Shown here in pieces: positions 1 to 10,680 of a stretch of 64,000 nt of DNA. Position 1 is the stretch's first letter, and the number at the start of each line of letters is the position of its first letter. Source of the stretch: Micrasema longulum (Eukaryota; Arthropoda; Insecta; Trichoptera; Brachycentridae); the NCBI GenBank assembly GCA_022494885.1, contig JAGVSM010004213.1:62001-126000 (forward strand), in the 5' to 3' direction. The position numbers and the translations under genes are program-made. Below the pieces are notes generated by a model. The model was not told where the DNA came from and did not search any database. It saw only the letters and a program-made list of their open reading frames with translations.

Positions 1-1
1 T

Positions 2-46
2 CGGAAAAAACTTAAAACCCACTTGTTCTCTAAATCATTTGAATAA
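2..46 (+). mobile_element. C-terminal tail of a non-LTR retrotransposon ORF
   Basis: Fifteen codons ending in TAA read RKKLKTHLFSKSFE, the kind of basic LKTHLF tail that closes many jockey/CR1-like reverse-transcriptase ORFs. A matching tail (HKKLKTHLF) lies on the minus strand near 7330-7380. The rest of the element lies to the left of the window. An A-rich, LINE-like 3' flank follows. The short length limits certainty. Confidence 0.45.
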
Positions 47-154
47 ATCCTTAGCATGTGGTGGAAAAGTAGTATAAAAAAGTACATTATTTTTCTTAAA
101 TTAAAAAGCTATAGTTAAAATTAAATTTATATCTTTACATAATCACTTTGTAAA

Positions 155-214
155 GCGCCCTTGAGGTAATATATTACGAAATGGCGCTATATAAGTTATC
201 CATAATTATTATTA
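155..214 (-). repeat. GCGCC hairpin repeat, copy 1
   Basis: Read on the minus strand this is a TAA-rich lead-in, GGATAACTTATATAGCGCC, a variable centre and CCTCAAGGGCGC. Related copies lie at 24320-24362, 26073-26130 and, on the minus strand, 62370-62470. The ends GCGCC and GGGCGC can pair. The best copies have an inner GTGA-AAA-TCAC stem, which is decayed here. It is probably a retroelement 3' end. The 163 bases to its right show nothing recognisable. Confidence 0.5.
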
Positions 215-377
215 GTTTCTCTAAGTCAAATTGTATTTGCACAAGTCGTAAAGTTATTTCAACAAGCACCACAATATTATAAAGGTATAAAAATCACATT
301 TAGATAAGCTCTAGAGAAAAAACTTGAAGTGATAGACGAAAACTAACTACAGTTTTGAAATCAACACCAATTTACAA

Positions 378-921
378 TGAATAAAGCACTTAAAGTAACA
401 TTTAATTTTAATAAACATACTAGAACCACAGATTTATATGGAATATTGAAAATGCTCAATCTAGAGGAATTGATCTACACAGAAAAAATAAAAATGATAT
501 TCAAGATAAAAAATAAATAAAATAAAGACCAATATTAAATTTAATTTTAACTACAACATACATAAAATAAATACAATAGCAACAAATAATTTAACTTGCG
601 AACAACCTAGGACCAACGGAAAAAGAAACAGTTTTTTGTGTACAGCAATAAATTTTTACAATTCACTTTCGGATGATCTAAAAAATATACAAAACATGTA
701 CGTACTTGAAAACACCTAAATAAAACAATTCTTACAGCCCGTGTGACGAATGATATGTGATGTTGTTTTATCAGATTTTTATTTAAACTATTGTGTTATT
801 TTATATAATATCCCCTCATACCAGCACTTTTGCTGTTTGGGAATATTTCGTACAAATAAAATATGTAATATAATGTAATATGTAAAGTTTAAAAACCTTG
901 TTTTTTGTCATGAATAAATAC
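378..921 (+). mobile_element. Jockey/CR1-like LINE 3' fragment, copy 1
   Basis: The first frame begins MNKALKVTFNFNKHTRTTD and continues to a MIFKIKNK segment, as in the thumb region of LINE reverse transcriptases. After stops, a second stretch gives FYNSLSDDLKNIQN, matching the usual YNSLP motif near the ORF end. The 3' UTR has a small CAGCACTTTTGCTG hairpin and ends in AATAAATAC. The last 290 bp recur at 11868-12170. The copy is 5' truncated and has several stops. It abuts an IR-A copy. Confidence 0.7.
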
Positions 922-922
922 A

Positions 923-1290
923 TTTGTTGCAACATAGAAAATCCATCCAGTCTGCAAGCATTTGGACATACTCAAAACATTGTTAAAAGAAGAAGTATAC
1001 AAATTGGAAAATTGTTTTCAGACGTTGCCTAGTAGGTGAATTGGTTCAGTAGGATTAATCACACCAGCATGATAAAGATTTCAGCTCTTATACTTCACAA
1101 AAGTCAACAGATGGAAGAGTTGAGGAAATGTGGATGTTTAAACATAGGCAGAATGGTGAATGTTACACAGTGTGTAAAGTGGCCACTTACTTAAACCACC
1201 CAATGACAGGTCATAAGCCCTGTAAATGCCCAGACTCCCATACTCCCTTCTCAAAAATGTTTTACCTCTCTGTTGCAACAAATTTTATGA
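923..1290. mobile_element. IR-A inverted-repeat element, rearranged copy
   Basis: This belongs to the most abundant repeat of the window. The outer arm (CATTTGGACATACTCAAAAC, 959-978) comes first. It is followed by the inner body in reverse orientation, including TGTTACACAGTGTGTAAAGT, the CATAAGCCCTGTAAATGCC box and the arm CCTCTCTGTTGCAACAAA. Compared with the complete copies at 12335 and 37977 the order is scrambled, so one arm has been lost. No transposase is present. Several kinds of short DNA transposon would fit. Confidence 0.6.
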
Positions 1291-1396
1291 AGAAAAAAAT
1301 ATTTATTGTAATATTCTGATACAAAAACTCGAAATAAATATCGTGTATTAAGAAATATTATTAGTAATATTGTAGAAATATGCCATAATATTTATA

Positions 1397-1641
1397 CCTC
1401 AGAGGCAGACGGATGCAAATCCAAACGTCAAATGTTCAACAATAGCCTAAAGAATCTACTTTCTCTTAGTAATTTCTAGTAATTCAGAACATTTGTTTGC
1501 ATTTTCAATATCTTAATACATTGGTTTTTTTATTGTTAGACCTATATTTCTTCTCAATCAATGTACATGATTATAAACTGGATACGAAATCCGAAATGTC
1601 ATTTCATCGAATTCTGGATGTGCATCCGTCTGCCTCTGAGG
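1397..1641. mobile_element. 245-bp MITE with perfect 21-bp terminal inverted repeats
   Basis: The ends are exact inverted copies, 1397-1417 (starting CCTCAGAGGCAGACGG) and 1621-1641. Weaker similarity continues inward for about 10 bp. TA lies immediately outside both ends, so the target duplication is TA. That fits a Tc1/mariner-like source but other superfamilies are not excluded. The interior has no coding capacity. The outer 9 bases are themselves nearly palindromic (CCTCAGAGG). Confidence 0.7.
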
Positions 1642-1830
1642 TACAAATATATACATACATACAAAAAAAATATTTATTTTTAAATTAAACCCCGATAAGA
1701 ACACTTGCGTAGTTTCGAAACTGGTCGACAAATAAACAAATATCATGTAGTTCAAAAAGCGTTTTTATTTTTATTACAGAAAAAATTAAAAAATTGTTTT
1801 GTTCAATGTTTTCGATAGATTTTTGTACAG

Positions 1831-1960
1831 AAATGTTGTAGGTTAGACGGTAAACTGAGAAATTAGCGTCGCGAGTTCGATTCCCGCCAGTCGAAAGAAA
1901 GATTTTTCTCAACTGCTCTGGGTGTTGTGGTATATTCATGGTAACTTCCTTCCATATTTT
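1831..1960 (+). mobile_element. tRNA-derived SINE, family D (diverged)
   Basis: A pol III B-box-like GAGTTCGATTCCCGCC sits about 40 bp after an A-box-like GGTTAGACGGT. The body continues with GATTTTTCTCAACTGC, resembling the minus-strand copy at 10520-10680. The tail is a T-rich run. The A box is poor and no target duplication is evident. Confidence 0.45.
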
Positions 1961-1977
1961 TTTTTCTACCCGCTGAC

Positions 1978-2003
1978 AAGCCTCTAAAATAAAATAGAGG
2001 CTT
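1978..2003. repeat. Small perfect hairpin
   Basis: AAGCCTCTA and TAGAGGCTT form a 9-bp stem around the loop AAATAAAA. It follows a T9 run and may mark the end of the SINE to its left. No gene lies near enough to make it a terminator. Confidence 0.6.
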
Positions 2004-2053
2004 AGGGGGTTATTTCTAGGAAAAAATGTTTATTTTAGTACTCACGATGTTTT

Positions 2054-2140
2054 GTCGTCGCCAGATAAGATTGCCTACGATCGCATAGTGACCGCAGTGT
2101 AAAAGATGTCTTAGCGTAGGCAGTTTTATCTCGCGACGAC
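2054..2140. mobile_element. Short inverted-repeat element
   Basis: Two 26-bp arms, 2054-2079 and 2115-2140, are reverse complements with four mismatches. They run from GTCGTCGC to TGCCTACG. The 35-bp centre is unrelated to other repeats here. It could be a whole tiny MITE or the paired ends of a deleted one. No clear target duplication is visible. Confidence 0.5.
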
Positions 2141-2452
2141 TTTACTAACTTTGTAAATTGTAATATTAACACCAGAATAATCACACTGAAGCAAACATTA
2201 CGTTTATGAAAAACTGACAAAAAAATCAGCACTGTAAGAAACCATTTATTTTATTTTCACAAAAACATTCATAAATATTTATTAATTCATTCATATTGGC
2301 GGCTTCCGTTTTGTAATGGTTAATATTCTTGCTTCACTGATGGAGAGCTTGAATTCTTGATGAGATCGCAAAAATTTGCACTGGTGTTTTATTCTGTAAT
2401 TATGCCTCCGGGTCTATTTTAGTGTTAAAAATACTTAACGGTGTTAAAAAAT
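2141..2452. other. AT-rich sequence without recognised features
   Basis: I see nothing supportable in this stretch. Confidence 0.5.
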
Positions 2453-2716
2453 GCCTCGTGGTTTAATAGTCAGCGCATTTGTTTACCATGCAAAAGATCT
2501 CGGGTTCGATTCCCGACATGGTTGATATGAAATAATATTTAAAAAGGGTGTTTTTAAACTAAAATATTTCATAGTCCCTAGATTGGTACTTGAAGCGTTA
2601 GACTGATCACCTTACCTTTATGTTGCAAAAATTATCAAGATACGCTGAGATTGGTGTACCAATGCTGTGTCCTATGCACCAGTAGGTGCGGAAAGGGAAT
2701 GATAATTATGATATTA
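2453..2716 (+). mobile_element. tRNA-derived SINE, family A, near full length
   Basis: The tRNA-like head has an A box (TGGTTTAATAGTCAGCGC) and a B box (GGGTTCGATTCCCGA), with the end of the head at 2526. The body carries ATATTTCATAGTCCCTAG, the AGCGTTAGACTGATCA segment and GATTGGTGTACCAATGC. The 3' end is ATGATAATTATGATATTATG, a worn GAT microsatellite. The best copy of this family is at 45827-46092. Such SINEs borrow LINE machinery; the partner is not shown. Confidence 0.75.
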
Positions 2717-3927
2717 TGAAATCTTAATATTTTAACGTTATAAACACATTGTACCTAGTAAAGAAATTGTTTTATTAAAAAAAATATAAATTAATATAGT
2801 TGTAAGACGCAACAAAAATATGTCATAAAAATGATGTTGAAAGGAAAGGATATAAAACTAGTCACAAACGGATCAATTTTCCTCGGAATAATTTAAATAA
2901 AATGTAAATATTATGATCCAAGAAGATATAAAAAGATGCATGTTCCTGATTGTATGCTGGAACATGGAAGCGTCTGGTTGATGAACAAATAATACGAACT
3001 GGTCTAATGTCTACAAGTTGCTATCTGTGCTTCTATGTCACATTTAAGTTAATTTAATGCAGCCGCATTAAGTACGGTAAAAATTTACGTCTTGATACAC
3101 ATCTCCTTCTCCAGTTTCGAGTCCTGGACATTTCATAATATTTCAAGCACGTAGCGAATTTACGACCAAGTGAGTAAAGTTCTCACGGCTTACTAATGGG
3201 ACCATCAGACCCATTGTACTTCAATTTCTTAGAAGACTAAAACGCCAGAATCTACTTGGCAAGGTCGTCCGGAATTGTGTTATTTGGAGAATCGTGGGGT
3301 TGGATTTTCTTATTACGGATGAAAGAATATTCTTGTCAAAACGCTGTTCAGAATATACCATACTTTGCACACGTGACAATAAGATGTCAGATATAGATTC
3401 TCTGACACTGAAAAATGGCTGATAATACTAGCTGGATATACTAAAATGTATCCTTTCAAAGTTGGACACAGCGAGCTTAAAGAATCGCCTTAAGACGGAG
3501 ATCTAAAGAGAGTGGGGTAGAAATAGCCATAAAAAGTACAGGATCATTGAATTATGTATGTGATGCACGGAACAGGGAGTAAACTTTCTATTCAGTAGAA
3601 AAGACATTTAATATTCTTACCAGAATACAATAGTTGGATGAACATGTTTTGGAGAACATATGCTCGTAATACCTACATATCTACTTACCTAAACAAGATT
3701 ATTTTATTTTTTATTTATCAAAAATATTTACACAAATAGTCTAAAAATTAACGTACTGCTGAATTGTATACATACAACTTGTCAGCAGGTTCTTATAAAT
3801 TGCTTCGATTATTCATACTTAACTTAAATTATTAATATTTTTACTTGCTAAAAATTGCATACTATACCATATTTAAAAACCATCATTAAGACAAAAAAAC
3901 TTTTTTCGATTAGCCATAATTTGAACT
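2717..3927. other. Unannotated stretch
   Basis: This is AT-rich with a slightly more balanced part at 3040-3560 that has no open frame I recognise. 3480-3600 reads loosely as a degenerate coding stretch, too weak to name. No repeat shared with the rest of the window was found. Confidence 0.4.
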
Positions 3928-4613
3928 TTTTTTTAATTTTTATTTATTTACAATTTTAAATAACCCATTAGGGTTACATTAGAAATTTAATATTGTCTAG
4001 TCATTTTATGTCTCGTCTAGTCTAGTTAGTTCAGTCATCATGTGCTTCTTCAGATTGATTTTAAATTTGTCTCCATTAAAAGTTTTCAAGTAGTGAGGTA
4101 GGTCGTTGTAGTGTTTAAGTCCATTATGTAGTATTTTTGACTGTCCTGTGTTTGTCTTTGCTTTTTCAATATGATAGTGTTGTTGTTGTCTGGTGTTATA
4201 TTTGTGTATGTCGGCATTTTTGACTAATATTATGTCGTCGTCTTGTATGTTTCCCAGTGTTATTTTGTGCACAATTTTTAAGGTCTCAATTTTGGTCAAG
4301 TAGTTTATGTCAAACTGGTGTGTTTTTTTGTACAGTTCAGTCGTAGAGGTCAGGTAGGGTAGGTTGTATGTTAGTTTAAGGATTTTATTTTGTTGTCTTT
4401 GTATTTTTGTTATGTCTGTCTTGTTACCAGTTCCCCAGAAGGCGATCATGTAACTCAATTTACTTTTGACATAGGCTTCGTACATCATAATTTTTTTCCT
4501 TTCTTGGTATAAATCTTTAATTTTGTAGAAGAGGCTATGTAGTGATGCCATTACTTTAGTGAGTCCGTCTATGTGTTTTGTCCATTTTAATTGTCCACAC
4601 GTCTCACTCCTGT
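3928..4613 (-). mobile_element. Jockey/CR1-like LINE: reverse-transcriptase C-terminal third
   Basis: An uninterrupted minus-strand frame runs from about 4613 to the stop at 4006. It starts with ETCGQLKWTKHIDGLTKV, the L-W-HI motif after the catalytic domain. MYEAYVKSKLSY and IQRQQNKILKL follow, then HKYNTRQQQH and the LKHYNDLPHYLK motif near the end. The 3' flank finishes in AAATAAATAAAAATTAAAAA at 3928. The catalytic domain and endonuclease are absent, so the copy is 5' truncated. The open frame over about 200 codons suggests a fairly young insertion. A relative lies at 11400-11690. Confidence 0.85.
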
Positions 4614-5089
4614 ATTAAACTCAGTATTTGTAATATTGTTTGGTAACATGTTAAATATTTAAGGTATACTGTATTGCAGTGTCCTTTTGCCATATTTATT
4701 TCAATATCTGGGAACAGCTATCCCTTCCATGCTAGTAAACCAGGTATTGTAATTATGTACAAATTTGTGTATATACTCGGAGTGTGACGCATGCTGACAA
4801 ATTAAGTTGTTTCAAAGCATAGCCCTAACTGATAATTTATTAAGAAAATTATACATCAATGATATTGAAATATTGTGTCACTGTTTACTTGACTTACCTA
4901 CTATTTTGTTTTTTCTAGAAATGAAAAATTGAAGGTAAATTCGTTTCCAATAAAATATCAATTTATTAAAAAACCGAGGATATGGCAATACTTGATTTGA
5001 TACACTTATGATTCGTAAAGTAAGCTAACGATGTATAGGGTTTTAAAATAAGTTGTGTCTGATTTTTTTATTTTTTTAAATAGTAAAAA
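4614..5089. other. AT-rich sequence without recognised features
   Basis: Nothing supportable was seen, apart from a T-rich run just before the SINE at 5090. Confidence 0.45.
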
Positions 5090-5263
5090 GAAATATTTGA
5101 GTTCTTATGATTAACCCAAATATTTAATTTTTTGAGGGCCATTTTCAACGAGTTGTAAATAACTCACTATTGGAGAATGGTAATCGAGTTGGGGTAGAGT
5201 GGGATTCGAACCACGGACCTTTGGTCCGTGAGTCGGAGACACTAGCCACAGAACCACAACCGG
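5090..5263 (-). mobile_element. tRNA-derived SINE, family B
   Basis: On the minus strand the order is a tRNA-like head with GTGGCTAGTGTCTCCG-like A box and the B box GGTTCGAATCCCACTC, then CCAACTCGATTACCATTCTC, then GTTGAAAATGGCCCTCAAAA and AAATATTTGGGTTAATCATA. The same order occurs at 40262-40447 (-), 14452-14622 (+) and in shorter pieces. It is near full length, about 175 bp. Confidence 0.72.
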
Positions 5264-5342
5264 TTTTTCAATTTGAAAATAAACACCAAAAGTTAAACAA
5301 ATTGGTTGAGGTTATACGTCATTTGAAAAAAAAAACAACACA

Positions 5343-5915
5343 ATGAACCGAGCACTAGGCACAGTAATTGTCAATAAAAATGTGTCAATCAAAGCTAAAC
5401 TGGCAGTGCACAACGGAGTTTTAGTCCCAACACTTATGTATGGAAGGGAAACATGGAATTGGCAGAAGAAGAAAGAGAGCCGAGTGAACGGGGTTAAAAT
5501 GCGATCTCTTAGACGAATGTCTGAGAAATCAATGCATGGCAGGGTTACGAATGATGAAATCAGGCAAGAGTGTAAATCTGAATCAAGTATAATTGATAAG
5601 ATTAAAAAAGAATCTCTAAAATGGTTTGGTCACGTAGAACGAATGGACGACAAAAGTATGGTAAAACAAGTATATATGGTGAAAATGAATTGTTACGCGA
5701 GACGAGGACGACCAAGGAAGACGCGGCATGATCAGATAAACCAAAATCTAAAGTCTGGTAATATCAAAAGCAGACAGAACCGAAGGGCTCGTATGTCAAG
5801 ATGTATGAATGTGGAAGAAGCTAGGAATGTATATCAGGATAGACGTGTGTGGCGGTCTATTCTTTCTGCCTACCCCTACGGGGAAATGGCGTGATGGTAG
5901 TGGTAGTAGTAGTGA
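5343..5915 (+). mobile_element. RTE-type LINE: reverse-transcriptase C-terminal fragment
   Basis: The frame 5343-5894 carries the standard end of RTE-type reverse transcriptases: NGVLVPTLMYGRETW, then MRSLRRM, KWFGHVERMDD, RRGRPRKT and WRSILSAYPYGEMA. The frame is intact for 183 codons. The catalytic domain upstream is missing, and the ATG at 5343 is just an internal methionine. The stop is followed by a GGTAGTAGTAGTG tract, matching the microsatellite tails of RTE elements. Other RTE pieces lie at 18175, 42020 and 55620. Confidence 0.82.
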
Positions 5916-6226
5916 TTACAAACCTTCGAAAATAAATGTAAAGTACACGAAAGTGAGCATTTTTGACACTCCTTCTGTTCGCGGTCAATCGATGGAATAG
6001 AGGAGAAAACAAATAAGGAGAATACGTTATTGACTAATATGTTGTAAAATAATAAAAGAGAATTATCAGTGTTGGTATTAAACAAAAACATCTTTCTCGA
6101 AAACCGCCATGAAATTTTGATTATAAAGCTTTTACTTTAAGTATAAAAGGTGACATCGGCTGTGTCCGTTTTTTTCCAAATGAAGAAAAGAAGAAACATT
6201 ACAATAAATTTGTCGATAATGTTTTA
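5916..6226. other. AT-rich sequence between RTE fragment and IR-C copy 1
   Basis: I see nothing supportable here. Confidence 0.45.
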
Positions 6227-7257
6227 TTTTTCCATGTCTACCGGTTTTGAGACGTACCCGTCTCTTCGTCAAGATATTAATTACACTAATATGCAAATCA
6301 AATATATTTATTATGATAATTAGTGCACGTTAGTGTCAGCTTCTAAAAATATTTGTCCTATAAGCAAGTTAATTTTAAATTTTTTGTGCAACTACTGCAA
6401 GGAAGGTGTAAAGTGAGATTTGCATAAAATTAAAATATTTATCCCATTGTACAGTATGTTGCTCTAGCTATGCACAACACTCTTTCCTCTATTGTTCGTG
6501 CTCAAATTTTAATGTTTTTTTTTTCATCTATTGATATATTTAATATGCCCTTTTATTTATTTAAAAAATAGATTAAGACTCATCATATCTGGCTGCGATA
6601 CGCTCCCACTTGTACTTTAATGATGCTCACGCTTACACACACCTAAACACTTACTCCCACACAAATACATACGAACATACCTACACTTACACACAAAGAC
6701 TTCCTTTTGTTGTACCATAATTTAATATGTATGTATGATTTTTATTTAGAAACTTCACTGGTCTGTCTTTAAACATTGTTTTTATTTTATTTTTATTTAT
6801 TTTTATTTTATTCAGAAAACATACAGTCATACAAAACAAGTACTAAAAACAACATTTTTTTTAACATAAAAAGACCAATTAAGTTTTCATAAATTAAAAA
6901 GACATAAACATTAAATGTGACAAAAAATAAAAAATAAATAAGAATTTTAAGTGAGAAAAGAATAATTGTTGACATTTGCGTTTTCCGTGGAGGTAATAAA
7001 TTAAAATAAATAAAAATACCGAATGTACACTCCGAGCCATCCACGCACACACATGAACGCACATATAAAACATACACAAACATATACATTACATGCGGCA
7101 CATTTACATAGCATAAACCACTCAAGATGCACATTCAGCATTTATTATGTCATTGAATTATTGTTGACTGTATGTTTCTGTAAAATACATAAAAATAGTT
7201 TAATTATTGTCCTGGCGAAGAGACGAGTACGTCTCAAAACCGGTGGACGTTGAAAAT
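6227..7257. mobile_element. IR-C element copy 1, interrupted
   Basis: The ends at 6227-6275 and 7209-7257 are inverted copies of a roughly 45-bp motif with the palindromic core GAGACG-NNNN-CGTCTC and ACCGGT. The same ends occur at 30669-31080. The internal segment TGTGCAACTACTGCAAGGAA (6385-6404) matches 30974-30993. The distance between ends is 1,030 bp against 410 bp in copy 2, so about 600-750 bp was inserted. The insert includes CA-rich DNA and an A/T tail at 6780-6830 that looks like a minus-strand LINE 3' end. The family is not identified. Confidence 0.55.
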
Positions 7258-7328
7258 TTGGTAAGTGGGTATACTTATACAAATATTTATTTACACATTA
7301 ATTTATTGAGTCATTTTATATTAAAGAT

Positions 7329-7570
7329 TTATCCAAATGGTGAACAAAACAGGTGTGTTTTAAGTTTTTTGTGAAAAATTACTTTACATGGTGTCGCAGA
7401 CTCGTAATTCTGTTGTAAAAATATTTCATGCCTGAAAGCCTGCGACTTTTTTCTATTGGTGTAGACATGTCAGATCTCGGTGCAAGATGCTGCGTTATGT
7501 AGTCCATTTGCAATATATAGTTTTTTATGCACATTTTGACACATTTGTTCTGCCTGATGTTTTTTATCAT
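7329..7570 (-). mobile_element. LINE ORF C-terminus, frameshifted
   Basis: The minus strand reads ILQMDYITQHLAPRSDMS, then a FYNRI segment at the place of the YN motif. After a frame change it gives IFHKKLKTHLFCSPFG and a stop at 7329. The last part matches the tail at 2-46. The fragment is short and degenerate, so the family is uncertain. It lies directly beside the IR-C right end. Confidence 0.5.
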
Positions 7571-8525
7571 TTTTTATTTTTTTATTATTTCAAGAGCCCT
7601 TACTGTTTATAATTGTAAAACCACTTCATTGGATTCCATCCATATAGTAGCCAAGCTCTTTATAGACTAAGATTGGAAGGCGAGGACTATTTACGTAGAC
7701 CCGTCACTGACCTGCACCCCTTAGAATAATACTCTAGTCAGCGAGATGCCATCGTCCTTGTGTTATTTTGTGGTTTAATTTTAGTGTTTTTATTTTTCTT
7801 AAGTCGTTTATGTTTAGGTCGGCGTAAGGTTATCTAAATTATGTGCGTTTTTAAGTACATACTTATATCTTAATAATGTAAATATGTTTCAAAATGCAAA
7901 ATTACCCAGAAGCTGAATTACACAGTCACATAATATATACTCCTCGGAGGCAGTAATTCCTAAGAACCGTCGCCGTCGGTTTTATTTTCCTCCGCCACAT
8001 TAGTTTATTTATTTAACAGTAACCCTGTTTCGTGTATGTGATTTCTAGAACCGTTTAGATGGGACAGGTAGATTTGGGAATTGCTTTATTTTTTCACAAT
8101 GGTTGTATTTTTTGCCCGAGGTTAAAATGAATAGTTCTCCTCCCGCCCGAGCACAGAAATACGGAACAAGGAATCCACTGGGGGAAGGTTTTACGATGAG
8201 AAACCTTCAATTTCTGTGTTCTTTATGAAGGAGCGTGTCCTTATAACTCCAATCGTAAAAAAGCACCAAAATGTCTCAGGACTTAAAACGTAAATTTAAA
8301 AAAATGCCAAATGATTTTTTTTTCTAGGACTCTTTTGGAATAAAGTAATGAATTTATGTAACAAAACTTCTGAACAAAACCAATTTAAACGTTCATTTAT
8401 AAATAAGTAAGTTACTTAATCATTTATTAGGCAGATTCGACAGAATTAGAGCCCTGGACGAGTCTTTTCGGTTAGATAGCTAGTTTTAGGTAAAAATCCG
8501 AAAAAAGGAAATCGAGTGAAGATAA
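7571..8525. other. Unannotated stretch with a nested hairpin
   Basis: No coding or element relationship was recognised. At 8152-8218 CACAGAAAT pairs with ATTTCTGTG, and inside it GAAGGTTT (8184-8191) pairs with AAACCTTC (8201-8208). An isolated CCTCGGAGGCAG at 7941 resembles the end of the MITE at 1397 but has no partner. Confidence 0.4.
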
Positions 8526-8665
8526 GTCCGCCTCGTTGTGTAGTGGTAGGCGAACGCGCCGAGGTTGCTTGAGGTACCGGGATCGATTCCTGGCAGAGAC
8601 GATTCAATTCAGCGCCCTCTGAACCACAAGTTGCAGATAGTGGTATGATGATAAATAAAAATTAG
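8526..8665 (+). mobile_element. tRNA-derived SINE, family C
   Basis: The head GCCTCGTTGTGTAGTGGTAG has a good A box (TAGTGGTAGGCG). The B-box-like GGGATCGATTCCTGGC follows at about 8578. The sequence ends in GGTATGATGATAAATAAAAA, a short GAT plus A tail. It is the only copy of this family in the window. Confidence 0.52.
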
Positions 8666-10519
8666 TTGTTATTTCTCAATAAAAGTTCACAATGAATTTA
8701 TTTAATTTAAAAAAATCTTAACGTGAATTGAACGAGAATCAGTAATATTATCTATTATCTCTGTAAACAATACAATTTTAATGTAAAGGTACAAGTAAAA
8801 GGAGATAAAACATATTTCATTGTTCTCTGCTGAACGATAGTGAAAAAGGCATGGAAATAATTCAATCGTTAGGTAAATTTACCAGTTGATCACTAACAGT
8901 AATAGAATTGTACGGAATACGGGTATACATACATATAACTTCATTTTATGAAGTTCTGTTTTGTGTCTTATATGATATCAAAACGTGTCTTTTACTTAAT
9001 AACGCTGTTTTCTATTTCGCCTTTATATTATGGAATTGCTCGTATTTCGTATCTGCACATCTGATTTATAATGACAGTCTCCTTTAGATCGCTCTGCAGA
9101 CCGTTTCAAATGTAAAATTGTATTTCTATCTCGTCTTTTCTTCTATGCCCACGCAAATTATACGTTATTCTTTTATACGATAGTTTTTGCTCATATTTTT
9201 AAGGTAAGTATTGTAGGTTAATTCAAAGAAATTTAATAAACGTTCCGTGTTTTTCGGAGAAGTGACAATTGAACGCTCGAGTTAATTTGTAAGAATACAT
9301 GTTAAAATATCACACTTTGAAGAATAATAGAAAATTGTGTTACACTTCGTCATAAAATTACCTGTTGAATCCATTTAGTTGGTATTTTTACAAAGCTATT
9401 ACTCGAAATGACACGAGTTCTTTTGAAAAGTTGCGTTATCATTATCGTCAAGGCATTTGTAGAACGTCATCAGATCGTGGAAGTGTGCCACAAACGTCTA
9501 GAGCCATTGTTCTTCCGTTTTGTTTTATGGCCGGTCCGACTACCTAATCTCCCGTTCGGCGGAACGAATTGTTAGAAGAAATAACAGTCCATAAGGAATA
9601 TGGACCGGAGACCAGAAGGACAAGTAGCTGCAAAGTGTGTCACTAGAATAAGGGTATTGTGTGGAAGTACATCTCAACCTTGGTCTGCGCATTATTGCCG
9701 AATATGTGTGTCAGGAGCATAAAGGAAACTGTAAATCACTGTAAAGAATCCTTGACAATGATGAATTGTCTCGGATTGCCCCAATAAAACAATGCTGCTG
9801 TGGAAACCCAAACAGCTCAATTTAGAAAGAAGTTTTGTTTAAAATTACGCGTAAAAAATATCCTATTGTTACTCCAACTAAACTCAATCCCCGTATCTAA
9901 CAGAAACATATAACAAAAATTTACAGCTTTAACGTAAAAACAAAGAAAATTCTAAAATGTCAAGTACATCTATATCTTTTGGCTTTCAAAATTTATTCAA
10001 AATGCCGTGAGTACCTGTATCGAATCGTCAAAACATAGGATAATAATGTATTTCGTTGTTTCTTCTCAAATTCAATGGAAAATAAATCTAAATTTTTAAC
10101 AATGTGCGAAACTGATACAACGAGCATGAGGTGTTATTATCTACCTGCTGATTCGCATGAAATACAATAATTAGTGTTATTGAGATTTGTTGGAATTATG
10201 AACGCTTTCAAAAATAAAATATCCTTGAAAAGTACATTCAACATAATCTATACACCTGTGAATCCACACAAGAACAAAGGGAATAAAATGTCGTTAGAAG
10301 GTTTTTGGAAATACGAAAAACATTTTTCGAATAACAATCCGTAGAAGGATATTTAAAAAGGAAGTACACTATACTTGGTAAGGAAGTATTCTCTAAGTAC
10401 GATTGTCACATTTAAATATTTTCAAACCATCGCCATCGCAAACAGATTTTAAAAACGTTCAGATTTCACTATAACATGATTTATAAGAAAAAAAAAACAA
10501 CAGTTAAACTTTTATTCCC
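8666..10519. other. Unannotated stretch
   Basis: The sequence is AT-rich. A more balanced block, 9365-9830, has a 60-codon frame at 9365-9547 that I cannot relate to any protein. No inverted ends, tails or shared repeats were seen. Confidence 0.4.
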
Positions 10520-10680
10520 TACTTTCTTTAGTACTTGTATTCCGCTTTTTCTTTCGAGACCCAATTTCAACTCGCAAATTTCTCGCGCTTGAGAAAAATC
10601 ACATAGATTTTTAGTGATCTCACCGGGAATCGAACTTGAAACTCTCCATGCGTTAGGCAAGCGCTTTAGCATGACAATGA
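10520..10680 (-). mobile_element. tRNA-derived SINE, family D
   Basis: Minus strand: GCTAAAGCGCTTGCCTAACG acts as the A-box side and AAGTTCGATTCCCGGTGAGA as the B box. The body ATGTGATTTTTCTCAAGC follows. CGGTGAGA and GTGATTTTTCT recur in the copy at 17395-17540, which defines the family. Confidence 0.52.

Noticed and set aside
6808..7253. Overlapping open frames on both strands
   Set aside because: They lie in CA-rich and A/T-rich low-complexity DNA inside an interrupted IR-C copy and resemble no protein.
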